Below are positions 8,363 to 17,807 of a stretch of DNA of 64,000 nucleotides, piece by piece (the stretch's first letter is position 1; every line of letters starts with the position of its first letter). Location: positions 1 through 64,000 of the forward strand of contig CAYFNT010000018.1 in assembly GCA_964344565.1 (NCBI GenBank), read 5' to 3'. The notes under the pieces are model-generated. The model saw nothing but the letters and a program-made list of their open reading frames with translations, had not been told where the DNA came from and made no database searches. Position numbers and translations under genes: made by a program. The stretch is from JACNKJ01 sp964344565 (GTDB lineage Bacteria > Krumholzibacteriota > Krumholzibacteriia > JACNKJ01).

Positions 8363-9460
8363 GTGCGAATTCTGATCGTCCTGTTCTGCCTCGCCGCCGT
8401 CGCGGCTCCGGCCCTCGCCGAGGAGAGCGCCGCCGAGGGCGATAGTCTGCCTACGGCCTACTTCTACCGCGGCCTGGACTACGGCTCGGAGTCGAACATC
8501 CACCCCCTGCAGCTCATCCTCAACGGCGGCTTCGGCATCATGCAGATCTCGAACCGGAGCAACCGGCTCGCGGACGTCGACTTCGAAGGCGGCTGGGACC
8601 TGCTCTGGAACAACATGTTCGATCCCATCGGGGCCATCGAGAACGAGGGCTGGGGAGATTTCGTGCGCAAGGAGATCCTGCCCTTCGCCACGGGCATCGA
8701 GAGCGCGCGCTACTGGCCGAACTACACCCAGCACCTCATCGGCGGAGGCATGAGCTATCGCATGATGATCGAATGGTACCGGCATCACGGCTACGGGCAT
8801 CCCAAGCTCTGGTCGGCCGGAACCATCACGGTCTATCACCTGCTCAACGAGGTGGTGGAGAACAGCTACCTCGAGGGCTACAGCACCGATCCGGTGGCCG
8901 ACCTCTACCTCTTCGATCCGCTCAGCTGCGTTCTGTTCAGTACGGACCGGGTCTCGCGCTTCTTCGGCGAAACCCTGAACATGCGCGACTGGTCCTATCA
9001 GTTCGCCTACGATCCGGGCAATGGAAGCATCGAGAACATGGGGCAGAACTTCTCCATGAAGTGGAAGCCGCCCTTCTGGGACAGGACCAGCTTCTTCTAC
9101 TACTTCGGCACCCACGGCGAGGGAGGATTGAGTTGGGAGCTGGATCGGGGCTACAGCTTCTCCGCCGCGGCGGGCTTCAAGGCGGCCGAACTCTTCGACA
9201 TGGATGACGGCGCGCTGGGCGCCGAACTGGAGGGCGTGGCCGCGCTCTTCCTCGACCGGAACGGTTCGCTCATGGCCTCGCTCATGCTCGCCAGCACCAA
9301 GGACTACGCCATGCGCGTGAACCTCTATCCGGGCCTCATCGATATCGGCGGCTGGACACCCGGCATGTTCGTGGCCCTGAACCGCGACGAGAAGTGGCTG
9401 GCCGGCATTCACGTCGCCTGGCCCTCCTGGCAGCCGGTGGCCCTGGCAGGCGGCTTCTAA
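8363..9460 (+). CDS. Secreted or outer-membrane protein of unknown function
   Basis: 365 aa starting with GTG, preceded by AAAGG. A signal peptide covers residues 1-19 (LIVLFCLAAVAAPALA, cleavage before EES). The mature part is rich in aromatic residues and alternating patterns (SFFYYFGTHGEGGLSWELDRGYSFSAAA is split by turns), and residues ~120-195 contain several His/Tyr/Trp (SYRMMIEWYRHHGYGHPK, YHLLNEVVENSY). This would fit a beta-barrel or membrane-associated envelope protein. I do not recognise the family. It converges on the nitroreductase gene, with the two stops overlapping. Confidence 0.75.
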   Translation: MRILIVLFCLAAVAAPALAEESAAEGDSLPTAYFYRGLDYGSESNIHPLQLILNGGFGIMQISNRSNRLADVDFEGGWDLLWNNMFDPIGAIENEGWGDFVRKEILPFATGIESARYWPNYTQHLIGGGMSYRMMIEWYRHHGYGHPKLWSAGTITVYHLLNEVVENSYLEGYSTDPVADLYLFDPLSCVLFSTDRVSRFFGETLNMRDWSYQFAYDPGNGSIENMGQNFSMKWKPPFWDRTSFFYYFGTHGEGGLSWELDRGYSFSAAAGFKAAELFDMDDGALGAELEGVAALFLDRNGSLMASLMLASTKDYAMRVNLYPGLIDIGGWTPGMFVALNRDEKWLAGIHVAWPSWQPVALAGGF

Positions 9461-9960
9461 CTCCAGCTCTCCCGGTGCACCCGCTCCGGGTCGTACTGGC
9501 TCCGCGACTCCTTCGTCTCGGCCGGATGGCCGATGGCCACCAGACTCAAAATCTCCATGGAATCGGGAATGCCCAGCAGCGGCCGAATGGCGCGCTTGCG
9601 TTCCTCGCGGGGATGCATGCCCAGCCAGCAGGAACCCAGACCCTGGGCCGTGGCCGCCAGCAGGATGTTCTGCGTGGCCGCCGAGCAGTCCTGGATCCAG
9701 TATTCGCCGTAGCAGTCCGGATCGCCCAGCACCGCGATGCAGAGCGTCGCCTCGCTCAGCATGGCCGCATAGGGATGCGCTTCGGCGATGGCGTCGAGTT
9801 TCCCGCGATCGCGGATGACGATGAAATGCCAGGGTTTCATGTTGCGCGCCGACGGAGCCGCCATGGCCGCTCGCAGGAGTTCGAGTTCCTGCGCATCGCT
9901 CACGGCCTCGTCGCTGAAGTGCCGGATGCTCCGGCGCGCGAAGATGAGATCGAGGGACAT
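9457..9960 (-). CDS. Nitroreductase family FMN-dependent oxidoreductase
   Basis: 167 aa, the usual size for a small FMN-binding nitroreductase. Recognisable features are the N-terminal FARRSIRHF segment, AAPSARNMKPWHF (FMN-contacting region) and GLGSCWLGMHPRE. These flavoproteins reduce nitro compounds, quinones or other acceptors with NAD(P)H; the physiological substrate cannot be told from sequence. Transcribed alone, convergent with the gene at 8363. Confidence 0.9.
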   Translation of the reverse strand: MSLDLIFARRSIRHFSDEAVSDAQELELLRAAMAAPSARNMKPWHFIVIRDRGKLDAIAEAHPYAAMLSEATLCIAVLGDPDCYGEYWIQDCSAATQNILLAATAQGLGSCWLGMHPREERKRAIRPLLGIPDSMEILSLVAIGHPAETKESRSQYDPERVHRESWS

Positions 9961-10027
9961 GCCAATCCTCCCGCGTTGAAGGCTCCGAGCCTAACTCCGG
10001 GAGAGGATCCCTGCAAGATCGGTGAGA

Positions 10028-12751
10028 CTAGCCGACCTTGGCCGAGAGCATTTCCTGAAGAACCGACCACTCCTTGCGCAGACGGTCGAGGGCGGACGCC
10101 GACTCGTCGAGCTGGTCCTCCGCGCCCATCTGCTCGAGCTGGTAGGACAGATCCGCCACGCGTTCGGCTCCGAGCTGGGCCATGCTGCCCTTGAGGGAGT
10201 GCGCGGCCTGCCGCAGGGCGGGCGCGTCCTGGTCGCTCACGGCCTGCACCACAGCTTCCACCATGGCGGGGGCTTCCTGGAGGATCATCTCCTGCAGCAT
10301 TGCCAGCATGTCGCGGTCGCCGGCAAGGCGTTCCAGGGCGAGGTCTTCGTTGAGGATCTGCACTTCTTTCTCCTTTTTCGATTCCGAAACGGCCGGCTCG
10401 CTCGCGGGCGTCTTGCCGACCTGTCTTTCCATGACTTTGCGCACTTCATCCACTCGGATGGGTTTGCTCACGTAATCGTTCATGCCCGCCTTGAGGAAAC
10501 GCTCGCGGTCGCCCTTCATGGCGTGAGCCGTCATGGCCACGATGGGCAGGTGCATCCAGAGCGGATTCTTCCGAATGGCCGCGGTGGCTTCCAGGCCGTC
10601 CATCACGGGCATCTGGACGTCCATGAAGATGAGGTCTGGCAGTCCCTTCTCCAGCGTCTCCAGGGCTTCCCTGCCGTTGGCGGCCACGCGCACCTTGTGT
10701 CCGGCCTTCTTCAGCATGGTGCCGGCGACCTTCTGGTTCACCGGATTGTCCTCCACCAGCAGCACGTCCAGTTCTCCGAGACTCGTCAGGCCCATGGGCT
10801 GAGGCGGCGCGTCCAGCCGGCCGGTCTTCGACTCGACCCGCCTGAATTCCCGGCTGAGTGCGGTGATCAGGTGGACCCGCCTCACCGGCTTGGTCAGGTG
10901 CGAGGACCAGCCCATGCGTCGATTCCGCACGACGGTGCCGAGGTTGTCGAGGGTCGCCAGCATGATGACCGGCGGCGGAACGTGCTCGAGGTCGAGGCGA
11001 ATGGCCTGGAGTACGTCGAGCCCACGCATGTCCGGCAGTTGGGCCGACATGAGGATGAGATCGGGGCAGCGTCCCTTTTCGTGGCAGGCCTCCAGGCGGG
11101 CCATGGCATCCTGGCCGGTCTCCACGGTGAAGGCGTCGCAGCCCAGACTCTGAAGCATTTCGCGGATGTCTTCCCGGCTGCGCGATTCGTTCTCCACCAC
11201 CAAGATGCGCCGGCCGCGCAGGTCCACGTCGCCGGCGTCGGCCATCTCGGAGTCGGCCTTGCGGAAGACCGCGGTGAAGTGGAAGCTGCTGCCCGAGCCC
11301 ACGGCGCTTTCGGCCCAGATCACGCCGCCCATCTTCTCCACGAGATCCCGGGAGATGGCCAGGCCGAGCCCCGTCCCGCCGTACTTGCGGGTGGTGCTGC
11401 TGTCCGCCTGGGAGAAGGCTTGGAAGATGGTGTCCAGCTTGTGGGCGGGAATGCCGATGCCCGTGTCCACCACGCTGCAGTGGAGGCCGGCCTTGACCTC
11501 GTCGTCGCTGGCCAGCTTCACCTGCATGAGCACCTCGCCCTTCTCGGTGAACTTGATGGCGTTGCCCACGAGGTTCAGGAAGATCTGCTGCACGCGATGG
11601 GGATCGCCGAGCAGGCGCTTGGGCAGCTTCGGATCCAGGTTCAGGATGAGATCCAATCCCTTTTCCTTGGCCTTGCCCGACATGATTTTCGAAACCCGGT
11701 CCAGGGTTTCCTCGAGATCGAACTCGATTTCCTCCAGGGACAGCTGTCCGGCTTCGATCTTGGAAAGGTCGAGGATGTCGTTGAGCAGGGTGAGCAGGTG
11801 GTCGGCCGATCCCTGGATGGTCGACAGGTAGTCGCCCACCTCGTTGTCCCGATTCGATCCCAGAGCCAGTTCGGTCATGCCGATGATGCCGTTCATGGGC
11901 GTTCGGATCTCATGGCTCATGTTCGCCAGGAACTCGCTCTTGATCTGATTCGCGCTTTCCGCTTCCTTCAGGGCCGCGCTGAGACGGTCATTGGTCTCCT
12001 GCATCTGCAGGCGCGTATTCTGGCGATAGGAGCGATTGCGTCTCAGGAAATAGGCCCAGATGCCCATGCCCAGCATGCCCACCGACCAGAGCGCGAGATG
12101 GATGGGGAATATCGACGCCCGATGTTCCTGCGATCCCCTGAGGAAGGGTTCGAGATCGAGGGAAAGGCTGATGCCGCCGGCGATGCTGCCGACTTCGTAG
12201 TACTCGCTCTTATGACAGGACAGGCAGGCTTCGGTGGTGGGTGAGGGCAGGAAGTAGCGGAATCGAGGCCCCGACTCGGTGTCCACCGCGCCCCAGGCTT
12301 CCGAAGCGCCGGCCCGCAGGTCGAGCATGGCCTGATGCTCCCAATCGTCGGGTGCGTTTTCGGGCAGGATGGGATCGAGGGATACGTTCCGGGCCCTGAA
12401 GTGCAGAAGCGCGTTGGGCAGTTCGTGAATGGATCGCGCCATCTCGCCGCCGGCTAGTTTCTGAAGTTGGGATCCATCCGGCGTTACGAGGAGTTCCTTT
12501 CCTGGAATGGCTTCGTGGTTCTCGCCGATCTTCACGTAGACTCCGCCCACGTGAGTGTTCCAGTCGCGAATCTGCCTCTCGTGGCGCGCGGAGATCTCGG
12601 CCGCGATACGCGCGCTTTCCAGGGTTTCGGAATTCTGATTGCGGAAGTTCCAGAAGAGAGAGGCCAGGATGGCCGCCGACCACATGAACATCAGCAGACC
12701 GGCGTAGCCGATGCTGTGCCTGATGAAATGTAGAAATCTGCGCTCGGACAT
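10028..12751 (-). CDS. Hybrid sensor histidine kinase: DUF3365-type haem sensor, HisKA, HATPase, pseudo-receiver, receiver, HPt
   Basis: 907 aa from the ATG at 12749-12751; 16 extra codons upstream are possible but give no better start. Order of parts: membrane segment ~12-34; periplasmic DUF3365/Tll0287-like domain with GGVYVKI and a c-type haem motif C176-L-S-C179-H180; second membrane segment ~200-220; HisKA with phosphoacceptor H280 (NMSHEIRTP); HATPase with GTGLGLAIS; a receiver-like domain in which the phosphorylated Asp is replaced by S569 (LILMSAQLP); a normal receiver (LIFMDVQMP); and an HPt domain with H851 (AHSLKGS). Known: this layout is a phosphorelay kinase. Inferred: it senses redox state or a small ligand through haem. 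The partner regulator is not in the window. Confidence 0.93.
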   Translation of the reverse strand: MSERRFLHFIRHSIGYAGLLMFMWSAAILASLFWNFRNQNSETLESARIAAEISARHERQIRDWNTHVGGVYVKIGENHEAIPGKELLVTPDGSQLQKLAGGEMARSIHELPNALLHFRARNVSLDPILPENAPDDWEHQAMLDLRAGASEAWGAVDTESGPRFRYFLPSPTTEACLSCHKSEYYEVGSIAGGISLSLDLEPFLRGSQEHRASIFPIHLALWSVGMLGMGIWAYFLRRNRSYRQNTRLQMQETNDRLSAALKEAESANQIKSEFLANMSHEIRTPMNGIIGMTELALGSNRDNEVGDYLSTIQGSADHLLTLLNDILDLSKIEAGQLSLEEIEFDLEETLDRVSKIMSGKAKEKGLDLILNLDPKLPKRLLGDPHRVQQIFLNLVGNAIKFTEKGEVLMQVKLASDDEVKAGLHCSVVDTGIGIPAHKLDTIFQAFSQADSSTTRKYGGTGLGLAISRDLVEKMGGVIWAESAVGSGSSFHFTAVFRKADSEMADAGDVDLRGRRILVVENESRSREDIREMLQSLGCDAFTVETGQDAMARLEACHEKGRCPDLILMSAQLPDMRGLDVLQAIRLDLEHVPPPVIMLATLDNLGTVVRNRRMGWSSHLTKPVRRVHLITALSREFRRVESKTGRLDAPPQPMGLTSLGELDVLLVEDNPVNQKVAGTMLKKAGHKVRVAANGREALETLEKGLPDLIFMDVQMPVMDGLEATAAIRKNPLWMHLPIVAMTAHAMKGDRERFLKAGMNDYVSKPIRVDEVRKVMERQVGKTPASEPAVSESKKEKEVQILNEDLALERLAGDRDMLAMLQEMILQEAPAMVEAVVQAVSDQDAPALRQAAHSLKGSMAQLGAERVADLSYQLEQMGAEDQLDESASALDRLRKEWSVLQEMLSAKVG

Positions 12752-13020
12752 GCGGGGCCGTTCCCTGTTCGGGGTGCTTGCCGGTGGCAACATCAACATC
12801 GGTGCCAGCTACATGGGATTTCGGCCCCTACTTGCCTTTCCTAAACCCTTGTGTTTCAGTGAGTACTAGCAATCCGGACGAAGTCGCCCTGAATGAGGCG
12901 AATTGGAACGCTCACCCCGATTTCAGCCTGGGCAAATCCGGCCGCATGAGGGAGAAAGATGGAAGAAAATTCCCCATGAGGGAGCGTAGGGTATCGACGC
13001 ATGAGTGACGGATCCGAGAC

Positions 13021-13893
13021 ATGAAGAAACAGACGCGAGCCACGATTCTCGCCCTGGCCGCGGTGGCTCTCTGGTCCACGGTGGCCACGGCCTTCAAGCT
13101 CACGCTCCGCTCCGCCTCTCCGGTGGAGATGCTCCTGGTGGCCGCTCCGGTCTCCGCCCTGATCCTCGGCGCGGCGCTGCTCCTGCGGGGCGTGTCGCCC
13201 GCGGGTCTCTTCGAGGCGCGGGGGCTTCGCCGCTCCGCGCTCATCGGACTGCTCAATCCCTTCCTCTACTACCTCATCCTCTTCGAGGCCTATGACCGGC
13301 TTCCCGGACAGGTGGCCCAGCCTCTCAACTTCACCTGGGCCATCGCCCTCACCTTGCTGTCGGTGCTCATGCTCGGACAAGTCATCCGGGCGGCCAGCTG
13401 GGCGGGCATCCTCGTGAGTTTCTTCGGGGTGCTGATCCTGTCCACGGCGGGCGATTTGCGATCCATGGACTTCGGCGATCCCCTGGGCGTGGCCCTGGCC
13501 CTGTCGACCTCGATCCTCTGGGCGCTGTACTGGATTCTGAACATGAAGGACCCGCGGCCCCCGGTGGAGAAGCTCTTCCTGGGATTTCTCTTCGGTTCTA
13601 TCTACGTGTGGGCCTACGCGGCGCTGCGCGGAATGGAGATCTCCATTCCCGCCGAGGGACTTCTGGGCGGCGCCTATGTGGGCGTCTTCGAGATGGGCCT
13701 GACCTTCCTGCTCTGGCTTTCGGCTCTGGAGATGTCCGAGAACACCGCGCGCATCTCCAACCTGATCTTCCTGGCGCCCTTCCTGTCGCTGGTGCTGCTG
13801 GGCGCGGTGGCGGGGGAGCGCATCCTGCCCTCGTCCATCATCGGGCTCGTCTTCATCGTGGGGGGCATCGGAATCCAGCGGCGCTGGGGCTAG
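13021..13893 (+). CDS. EamA/DMT-superfamily transporter
   Basis: 290 aa with about ten hydrophobic segments and the internal duplication expected of EamA (DUF6) permeases. The first helix contains AAVALWSTVATAFK, and the second half begins near residue 150 (ALALSTSILWALYWI). Members export metabolites or amino acids; the substrate here is unknown. The 220-base region before it holds two CATGAGGGAG copies (12945 and 12976 area) of unknown meaning. Its stop codon overlaps the stop of the convergent EamA gene in a CTAG. Confidence 0.88.
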   Translation: MKKQTRATILALAAVALWSTVATAFKLTLRSASPVEMLLVAAPVSALILGAALLLRGVSPAGLFEARGLRRSALIGLLNPFLYYLILFEAYDRLPGQVAQPLNFTWAIALTLLSVLMLGQVIRAASWAGILVSFFGVLILSTAGDLRSMDFGDPLGVALALSTSILWALYWILNMKDPRPPVEKLFLGFLFGSIYVWAYAALRGMEISIPAEGLLGGAYVGVFEMGLTFLLWLSALEMSENTARISNLIFLAPFLSLVLLGAVAGERILPSSIIGLVFIVGGIGIQRRWG

Positions 13894-14810
13894 TCGCGCC
13901 GGCCGCCGAGCTGCGAGAGCAGCATCCCCGCGAGCATGATCGCGCAGCCGGTGAGCTCCCGCGCGCCGAAGCGTTCCGACAGCAGGAGCCATCCTCCCAG
14001 CAAGGCGAAGACCGTTTCAAGGCTCAGGAGAATCGCCGCGTGGCTCGGATGGGCCCGACGCTGGGCTACCACCTGCAGGGTGTAGGCGATGCCCGTGGAG
14101 GCCAGTCCCGCATAGAGGATGGGCCAGGTCGCGTCCAGCACCGCCGGCGTGCTCCAGGTCTCGGTGAAAGCGCCGGCGAGCAGGCTCAGGATTGACACCG
14201 TGAAGAACTGGGTGGATGCCAGTGCCAGCGGATCCTGTCGCGCGACGAAACGGCCGATGAGCTGCACATGGAGGGCCCAGAACACCGCGCCGCCGAGCAC
14301 GAGCAGGTCGCCGCCCGCCATGCGGAGGCCCTCCTGCACGCTGAGAAGGTAGAGCCCGATCACGGCGAGCAGGGCGCCTGTCCAGGTGCTTCGCCGGGTG
14401 GGTTGACCGAGGAAGAGGCCGAGGATGGGCACGAGAATCACGTAGAGCCCCGTGATGAATCCCGCCTTGCCCGCGCTGGTGGTCACGATGCCCCACTGCT
14501 GCAGGGATGCGCCGCCGAAGAGCACGGCACCGGCGAGAGACCCGTCTCGAAGAAGTCTCCAGTCTCCAGTCCCCAGTCTCCAGTCTCCAGTCCCCAGTCT
14601 CCAGTCTCCAGTCCCCAGTCTCCAGTCCATGCCTCTTCGGCGCCAGACGATCAAGGGCAACAGCACGGCGCCGCCGAGGGCGAAGCGTACGCCGTTGAAG
14701 TAGAAGGGCCCCAGGTGCTCCATGCCCGCGCGCTGAGCCACGAAGGCGAATCCCCAGATGGCCGCTGAAAGCAGCAGCAGGATGTCGGCGTTGAGGGTTT
14801 CGCGTTTCAT
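13890..14810 (-). CDS. EamA/DMT-superfamily transporter carrying an in-frame heptamer-repeat insertion
   Basis: 306 aa with about ten hydrophobic segments (first helix AAIWGFAFVAQRAGMEHLG, late helix ETVFALLGGWLLLSE), typical of EamA permeases. Residues ~61-86, in the loop between the second and third helices, consist of a 7-residue unit DWRLGTG repeated three times plus DWRLL. They are encoded by eleven heptanucleotides at 14554-14630. Because three heptamers make 21 bases, the insertion keeps the frame. The start lies one base after the stop of the Nramp-like gene, so the two are coupled. Substrate unknown. Confidence 0.88.
   Translation of the reverse strand: MKRETLNADILLLLSAAIWGFAFVAQRAGMEHLGPFYFNGVRFALGGAVLLPLIVWRRRGMDWRLGTGDWRLGTGDWRLGTGDWRLLRDGSLAGAVLFGGASLQQWGIVTTSAGKAGFITGLYVILVPILGLFLGQPTRRSTWTGALLAVIGLYLLSVQEGLRMAGGDLLVLGGAVFWALHVQLIGRFVARQDPLALASTQFFTVSILSLLAGAFTETWSTPAVLDATWPILYAGLASTGIAYTLQVVAQRRAHPSHAAILLSLETVFALLGGWLLLSERFGARELTGCAIMLAGMLLSQLGGRRD
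14554..14630. repeat. Heptanucleotide array AGTCTCC/AGTCCCC, 11 units with a 21-bp higher-order period
   Basis: Units run AGTCTCC, AGTCTCC, AGTCCCC in three exact 21-bp blocks, then AGTCTCC and AGTCCAT. The array lies wholly inside the EamA gene and encodes its DWRLGTG repeats. On the other strand the unit is GGGGACT/GGAGACT, the same as in the array at 38669. Confidence 0.95.
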
Positions 14811-14811
14811 C

Positions 14812-16077
14812 TCATCCCGCCAGCTTCGCGAATTCGACGCTGAGACGATTCAGCGCCAGCCAGGCGAAGAGCAGAAGCGAAAGGATGAGACCCGCGTTGG
14901 CCAGGAGCCCGTTCTTCAGTTCGCCCAACTCCCGGCGATTGTTCATGACGAGCAGCGTGCCCGCCAGGAATGGCATGAAGAGCGCCCCGAGGGCGGCGTA
15001 GGCGATGACCAGCCACACCGGCTTTCCCAGGAGCAGGAGGAGCATGGGCGGAAAGGTCATGAAGAGCACGTAGGCGCGGTAGAGGCGACTGCGTGCGTCG
15101 GTGTATCGTGGCATCTCGCCGGCGGTCGCGCCGCGCATCAGTCCTACGTAGTTGCCGAAGAGATAGGGCACGCCCTGCCATACGCCGAGCAGGCTCGTGG
15201 CCACCGCTCCCCAGAATCCGATGAGAAAGACCAGCTCTCCGGGACGCCCGAATCGCTCGGCCAGGATCACCGCCATCTCCAATACGCCCTTGCTGCCGCT
15301 GATGGTGATGCCGCGGGGCAGCAGGATCATTCCGCCGAGCAGGATGATCGCGATGCCGAAGAGCCCGGTGAGCAGGTAGCCCACGCCCAGATCCACGCGG
15401 GCGCCGCGCATCCATTCGCGTCCGCGCCAGCCCTTTTCGGCGAGCCAGTAGTTGTAGCTGAGCAGGGTGAGGGTGCCGCCCACGCCGCCGATGACGCCCA
15501 GCACGAAGATGGTGGAGCCCTCGGGCAGGGCGGGGATGAAGAAGCCGCGCAAGGTTTCGGCGGCCGGCGGAGCCTGCAGGGCAGCGCTGCCCACGATGGC
15601 GAGGAACATCACGCCGATGGCCCACTTCATGGCGTTTTCGAAGAGACCGTATCCGCCCCGCCACACGAAGGCCAGGCCGGCCAGGGCGTGGAGCATGGCC
15701 CAGACGTTCACGGAGAGCTGAGGGAAGAGCGCGTGGGCGGCCAGTCCGCAGGCACTCATGAGGGCGGCGGAGACGATGAAGGTCCAGAGCAGTAGATAGG
15801 CGAGGAAGAGGACCTTCACCGGGCGGCCGAGCATCTTCATCCAGCCCTCGAGGATGGTCTCGCCCGTGGCCAGTTGCCAGCGGGCCACGCCCTCGGCCAG
15901 CACGAACTTGAGCAGGGCTCCGAGCACGGCGGTCCAGAGCAGGGGAAGTCCGTAGAGTGCGCCGGCCTTGGCCGCGGCCACCAGATCGCCCGCGCCGACG
16001 CCGGTGGCGGCCACCACGAGACCCGGTCCCACCATGCGCAGCGTGTCGACGAATCTGCGCGGCGGGGCTTGGCTCAT
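14812..16077 (-). CDS. Nramp-family transporter, divergent (lacks canonical metal motifs)
   Basis: 421 aa with about 11 hydrophobic segments. The first helix reads GPGLVVAATGVGAGDL, aligned with the Nramp helix that normally contains DPGN, but here the motif is GAGD. The sixth helix (GGVGGTLTLLSYNYW) lacks the MPH motif that contributes metal ligands. Classical Nramp proteins import Mn2+/Fe2+ with protons; this subgroup is annotated in that family, but its substrate is doubtful. It starts 18 bases after proS and is followed one base later by an EamA gene, forming proS - Nramp-like - EamA. Confidence 0.8.
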   Translation of the reverse strand: MSQAPPRRFVDTLRMVGPGLVVAATGVGAGDLVAAAKAGALYGLPLLWTAVLGALLKFVLAEGVARWQLATGETILEGWMKMLGRPVKVLFLAYLLLWTFIVSAALMSACGLAAHALFPQLSVNVWAMLHALAGLAFVWRGGYGLFENAMKWAIGVMFLAIVGSAALQAPPAAETLRGFFIPALPEGSTIFVLGVIGGVGGTLTLLSYNYWLAEKGWRGREWMRGARVDLGVGYLLTGLFGIAIILLGGMILLPRGITISGSKGVLEMAVILAERFGRPGELVFLIGFWGAVATSLLGVWQGVPYLFGNYVGLMRGATAGEMPRYTDARSRLYRAYVLFMTFPPMLLLLLGKPVWLVIAYAALGALFMPFLAGTLLVMNNRRELGELKNGLLANAGLILSLLLFAWLALNRLSVEFAKLAG

Positions 16078-16095
16078 GGCGTCCTTTCGGATGAA

Positions 16096-17529
16096 CTAGT
16101 AGGCCTTGGCGAAGAGCACGCGGCGCTTGGACGGCTTGCCGCTGTAGACGCAGACGCCGTCCTCGAGGTCGTCGTCCAGAGGGATGGCGCGGATGGTCGC
16201 CTTGGTCTCTTCCTGGATGGCCTCTTCGGTCTCGGTGCTGCCGTCCCAGTGGGCGTAGAGGAAGCCGCTCTCCGAATCGAGCACTTCCTTGAACTGGTCC
16301 CAGCTGTCCACCTTGCGGGTGTTGTCGGCGCGGAACTGAACCGCGCGGTCGAACATGGCCTGCTGGATGGTCGCCAGGCGCTCGTTCACCGCCTCGACCA
16401 CGCCGTCCACGGGGAAGCCCTTCTTCTCGCGCATGTCGCGACGGGCGCTGAAGACCGACTTCTTCTCCAGATCCTTGGGGCCGATCTCCAGGCGCAGGGG
16501 CACGCCCTTCATTTCCCACTCGGCGTATTTCCAACCGGGCTTGAAGTTGTCCCGGTCGTCCACATGCACGCGAATGCCGCCCTCGGTCAGGACCTTGCCC
16601 ACGCGATGGGCCTCGGCCACGGTGGCGCTGCGCTCTTCGTCCGACTTGTAGATGGGCACGATGACGGCCTGGATGGGCGCCAGGCGCGGAGGCAGGATGA
16701 GCCCGTCGTCGTCGCCGTGAGCCATGACGATGGCGCCCACGAGCCGCGTGGACACGCCCCAGCTCGTGGCCCAGACGTGCTCGCGCTGTCCGGCCTCGTT
16801 CTGGTAGGTCACGTCGAAGGCCTTGGCGAAGTTCTGTCCCAGGTTGTGGCTGGTGCCCGCCTGCAGGGCCTTCTTGTCGCCCATGAGCGACTCGATGCAG
16901 TAGGTGCGCACGGCTCCCGCGAACTTCTCGCGTTCGGTCTTGAGGCCCTTGATCACGGGCACGGCCATCTCGGTCTCCGCGAAGTCCGCGTAGACGTCGA
17001 GCATGCGCAGGGTTTCCTCTTCGGCCTCCTCGGCCGTGGCGTGGGCCGTGTGGCCCTCCTGCCAGAGGAACTCGGTGGTGCGCAGAAAGAGACGCGTGCG
17101 CATCTCCCAGCGCACGACGTTGGCCCACTGGTTGATGAGCACGGGCAGATCGCGGTGGCTCTGGATCCACTTGCGGTACATGTCCCAGATGATGGTCTCG
17201 CTGGTGGGCCGCAGGACCAGAGGTTCCTCCAGCTTCTTCCCTCCGCCATGGGTGACCACGGCCAGCTCGGGGCTGAAGCCTTCGACGTGCTCGGCCTCCT
17301 TGGACATGAAGCTTTCGGGGATGAGCATGGGGAAGTAGGCGTTGACGTGCCCGGTCGCCTTGAAGCGCTTGTCGAGGCCGTCGCGCATGTTCTCCCAGAG
17401 GCCGTAGCCGTAGGGGCGGATCACCATGGATCCCTTCACTGGCGAGTAGTCGGCCAGCTCGGCCTTCTGAACGACGTCCGTGTACCAGCGCGAGTAATCT
17501 TCGCTCTGCTTGGCGATGCCCTCTGCCAT
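16096..17529 (-). CDS. proS: Prolyl-tRNA synthetase, archaeal/eukaryal type
   Basis: 477 aa class II synthetase that charges tRNA-Pro. Motifs include VLRPTSETIIWDMY, NQWANVVRWEMRTRLFLRTTEFLWQEGH and TSHNLGQNFAKAFDV, and the protein ends in a C-terminal Tyr (LFAKAY), a hallmark of the short type without the ~180-residue editing insertion found in E. coli ProS. Four start codons lie close together; AGAAGG at 17539-17544 is nine bases from the ATG at 17527-17529, so that start is preferred over the ones at 17535 and 17538. The next two genes on the strand encode transporters. Confidence 0.95.
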   Translation of the reverse strand: MAEGIAKQSEDYSRWYTDVVQKAELADYSPVKGSMVIRPYGYGLWENMRDGLDKRFKATGHVNAYFPMLIPESFMSKEAEHVEGFSPELAVVTHGGGKKLEEPLVLRPTSETIIWDMYRKWIQSHRDLPVLINQWANVVRWEMRTRLFLRTTEFLWQEGHTAHATAEEAEEETLRMLDVYADFAETEMAVPVIKGLKTEREKFAGAVRTYCIESLMGDKKALQAGTSHNLGQNFAKAFDVTYQNEAGQREHVWATSWGVSTRLVGAIVMAHGDDDGLILPPRLAPIQAVIVPIYKSDEERSATVAEAHRVGKVLTEGGIRVHVDDRDNFKPGWKYAEWEMKGVPLRLEIGPKDLEKKSVFSARRDMREKKGFPVDGVVEAVNERLATIQQAMFDRAVQFRADNTRKVDSWDQFKEVLDSESGFLYAHWDGSTETEEAIQEETKATIRAIPLDDDLEDGVCVYSGKPSKRRVLFAKAY

Positions 17530-17807
17530 GATCATCATCCTTCTGTGGGCCCATATCCCAGGGCTCGGCTCAATATGAATCAGCCGGGAGTGGTCCCGGC
17601 GGGCTCATAGTAAGCGGCAAGTTCTTCTATTTCAAGGTTTCCAGGATCCTGGCCTCGCTCAGGAAGTATTCTGCTATGAATACCCTGGCTATCTCGAAAT
17701 TCTTTTGGTATGGATAATTTCAATAAACACTGTTAAACTCGATGCCTTGGCCGTTCCTGGGACGGCCTAGACTCAATACGCAAGGCATACAATCAGGAGG
17801 ATGAATC

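Noticed and set aside
14807..17554. Open frame of 915 codons across proS and the Nramp-like gene
   Set aside because: It overlaps two well-supported genes on the same strand in another frame and is Arg/Pro/Gly-rich without domains.
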